DNA from: an uncultured Bacteroidota bacterium
GTDB taxonomy: Bacteria > Bacteroidota > Bacteroidia > Bacteroidales > UBA12481
Reading direction: 5' to 3'
Assembly: GCA_903919065.1 (NCBI GenBank)
Contig: CAIXHD010000573.1
Coordinates: 1-38,631 of the forward strand
DNA length: 38,631 bases
Part shown: positions 37,641-38,631 of the stretch, piece after piece
Numbering within the stretch: position 1 is the stretch's first letter
Layout of the letters: every line of letters starts with the position of its first letter
Notes under the pieces: generated by a model
The model's database searches: none
The model's input: the letters and a program-made list of their open reading frames with translations, nothing else
Told to the model about the DNA's origin: nothing
Translations under genes and position numbers: made by a program

Positions 37641-38631
37641 TCACTTCGAATACTTACGTTTTCGGATAAACATATACACAAATCCCATGATCAGAACGAT
37701 TAAAACCGGGAGTCCTACATTAAGGACGCGCCAAAACATCAGCTCACGGTTGATTTTAATTCGGTCGAGTAATCTGACCTTAACTTCCCGGGTCCTGAGA
37801 GAGGTCACCCCGGAATCGTCAAGCAGGTAATTCACACAATTCAGAAGAAACTCACGATTGCCAAAAGTTGTATTCGTGTACTGGTCAAAACCAAGCGGCT
37901 GGCTTAAAAACTTACCATCCTTCACTTTAACAACATTGCGTGCACAGTCACCGTCGGCCACAACAATCATTTTTGTTGGCACCTGACTTTTATCGTAAAC
38001 CTTAAACACGCCATTATTGGCAAATTCGTTCATCAGCCTGTTTTTATAATGGCTGGTAAATTCGCCTTCCATCATTACCGCAACAGGCAGGTTTTGCAAG
38101 GAGAATCTTGAAGGATCGAGTTTTTCAGAAAAAATATCCATGGAAACCCTTATAGGCGAGCGGATGATGCGGCTTTGCATTGAAGAGCTCAGAATCACAT
38201 ATTTGCGAACTTTCGGATCCTCACCAACGGTATCGATCGGACTAACAAAATCGAATTTTACCGGATTAATATTCCGGGAAACCGGACTATCGTCGCGACC
38301 CATAATTATTGGGAAGAACGGGAAATAGGCCAATTCAAGCTTAGGTTGTTCAGCCCCGGTTGGAGTGCTGTTAACAGGCATCATAGCACACTGGAAGTCC
38401 TGTACCAGGCTTGAGTTGATCCGGGCGCCATAGGAATAAATTATATCACCCAGATTAATCTCGCTATTGATAACACCCATTGTTTCCCGCGCAGATTCAA
38501 GCTGGCTCATATCTACCTTAACAGCATCAACGAGCCATAATACCTTGCCGCCCTTCATGATAAACTGATCGATGATAAACTTATCCTTCTCGGAGTATTT
38601 CGTTTTAGGATCAGCAATAACAATGGCCTGA
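37641..38631 (-). CDS. gldG: GldG-type gliding/ABC transporter component, N-terminus cut off
   Basis: The gene runs off the right edge of the window; 329 C-terminal residues are visible (first full codon at 38630, reading QAIVIADPKTKYSEKDKFII). The part FIMKGGKVLWLVDAVKV, INLGDIIYSYGARINSSLVQ and NCVNYLLDDSGVTSLRTREV is characteristic of GldG and its relatives (auxiliary component of the GldAFG ABC transporter), and it ends with a membrane helix (LPVLIVLIMGFVYMFIRKRK). In gliding Bacteroidota the GldAFG complex is needed for or helps motility, but non-gliders also carry homologues, so motility does not follow. The ATG at 38558 is internal. Confidence 0.9.
   Translation of the reverse strand, partial: QAIVIADPKTKYSEKDKFIIDQFIMKGGKVLWLVDAVKVDMSQLESARETMGVINSEINLGDIIYSYGARINSSLVQDFQCAMMPVNSTPTGAEQPKLELAYFPFFPIIMGRDDSPVSRNINPVKFDFVSPIDTVGEDPKVRKYVILSSSMQSRIIRSPIRVSMDIFSEKLDPSRFSLQNLPVAVMMEGEFTSHYKNRLMNEFANNGVFKVYDKSQVPTKMIVVADGDCARNVVKVKDGKFLSQPLGFDQYTNTTFGNREFLLNCVNYLLDDSGVTSLRTREVKVRLLDRIKINRELMFWRVLNVGLPVLIVLIMGFVYMFIRKRKYSK

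Overview
The window looks like chromosomal DNA of a Bacteroidota bacterium, probably in or near Bacteroidales. The evidence is a SusC/SusD pair, a GldG-type gliding/ABC gene next to dnaN, a GIN-domain (DUF2807) lipoprotein, many SPII lipoproteins, almost no strong Shine-Dalgarno sites, and promoters of the Bacteroidota form TTTG-N19-TAnnTTTG before the HU gene and the methionine operon. I see no phage, integrase, transposase, CRISPR or toxin-antitoxin gene. Assignments rest on reading motifs by eye, not on database searches.

Layout. 1-3937 (+): the tail of an ABC exporter, then a tightly packed run of a B3/B4-domain protein, an unknown secreted protein, a GIN-domain lipoprotein, an HD-domain protein and a Nudix hydrolase. 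3934-8202 (-): a GH2 beta-galactosidase lipoprotein and an exported alpha/beta hydrolase. 8230-17229 (-): a methionine operon metY-metX-hom-metH-metF in which every junction overlaps or nearly touches, followed by a lone LutA-like CCG-domain protein. It has a clear promoter (17442-17472) and a leader of about 200 nt with a 24-codon Met-rich ORF (17349-17423) whose stop codon lies inside a hairpin. 17633-20518 (+): three-gene proton-translocating transhydrogenase. 20715-23408 (-): a membrane fatty acid desaturase and a Tat-exported GH109-type oxidoreductase, separated by a 169-bp palindromic element. 23548-30299 (+): ribulokinase, then SusC and SusD. 30300-31057: terminator, palindrome, heptamer array, a row of hairpins, tRNA-Ser(UGA) on the minus strand, and the HU promoter. 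31058-33975 (+): HU, a SpoU/TrmH methyltransferase, a LytTR response regulator and a class III aminotransferase. 33977-38631 (-): gldG (cut by the window end), a DUF4340 protein, dnaN, a DEDDh exonuclease and a FAH-family hydrolase.

How the parts fit. metX, metY, hom, metH and metF together carry aspartate semialdehyde to methionine, including supply and use of methyl-THF. Beta-galactosidase, GH109, ribulokinase and SusCD point to glycan scavenging, although they are not joined in one classical polysaccharide utilisation locus.

Most interesting structures outside plain genes: the Met-rich leader ORF; a 63-bp nested palindrome inserted in frame in metH; three intergenic tandem arrays with different sequences but the same 7-nt period; the 169-bp palindromic element at 21822-21990; and two intrinsic terminators placed directly before the next gene's start codon.
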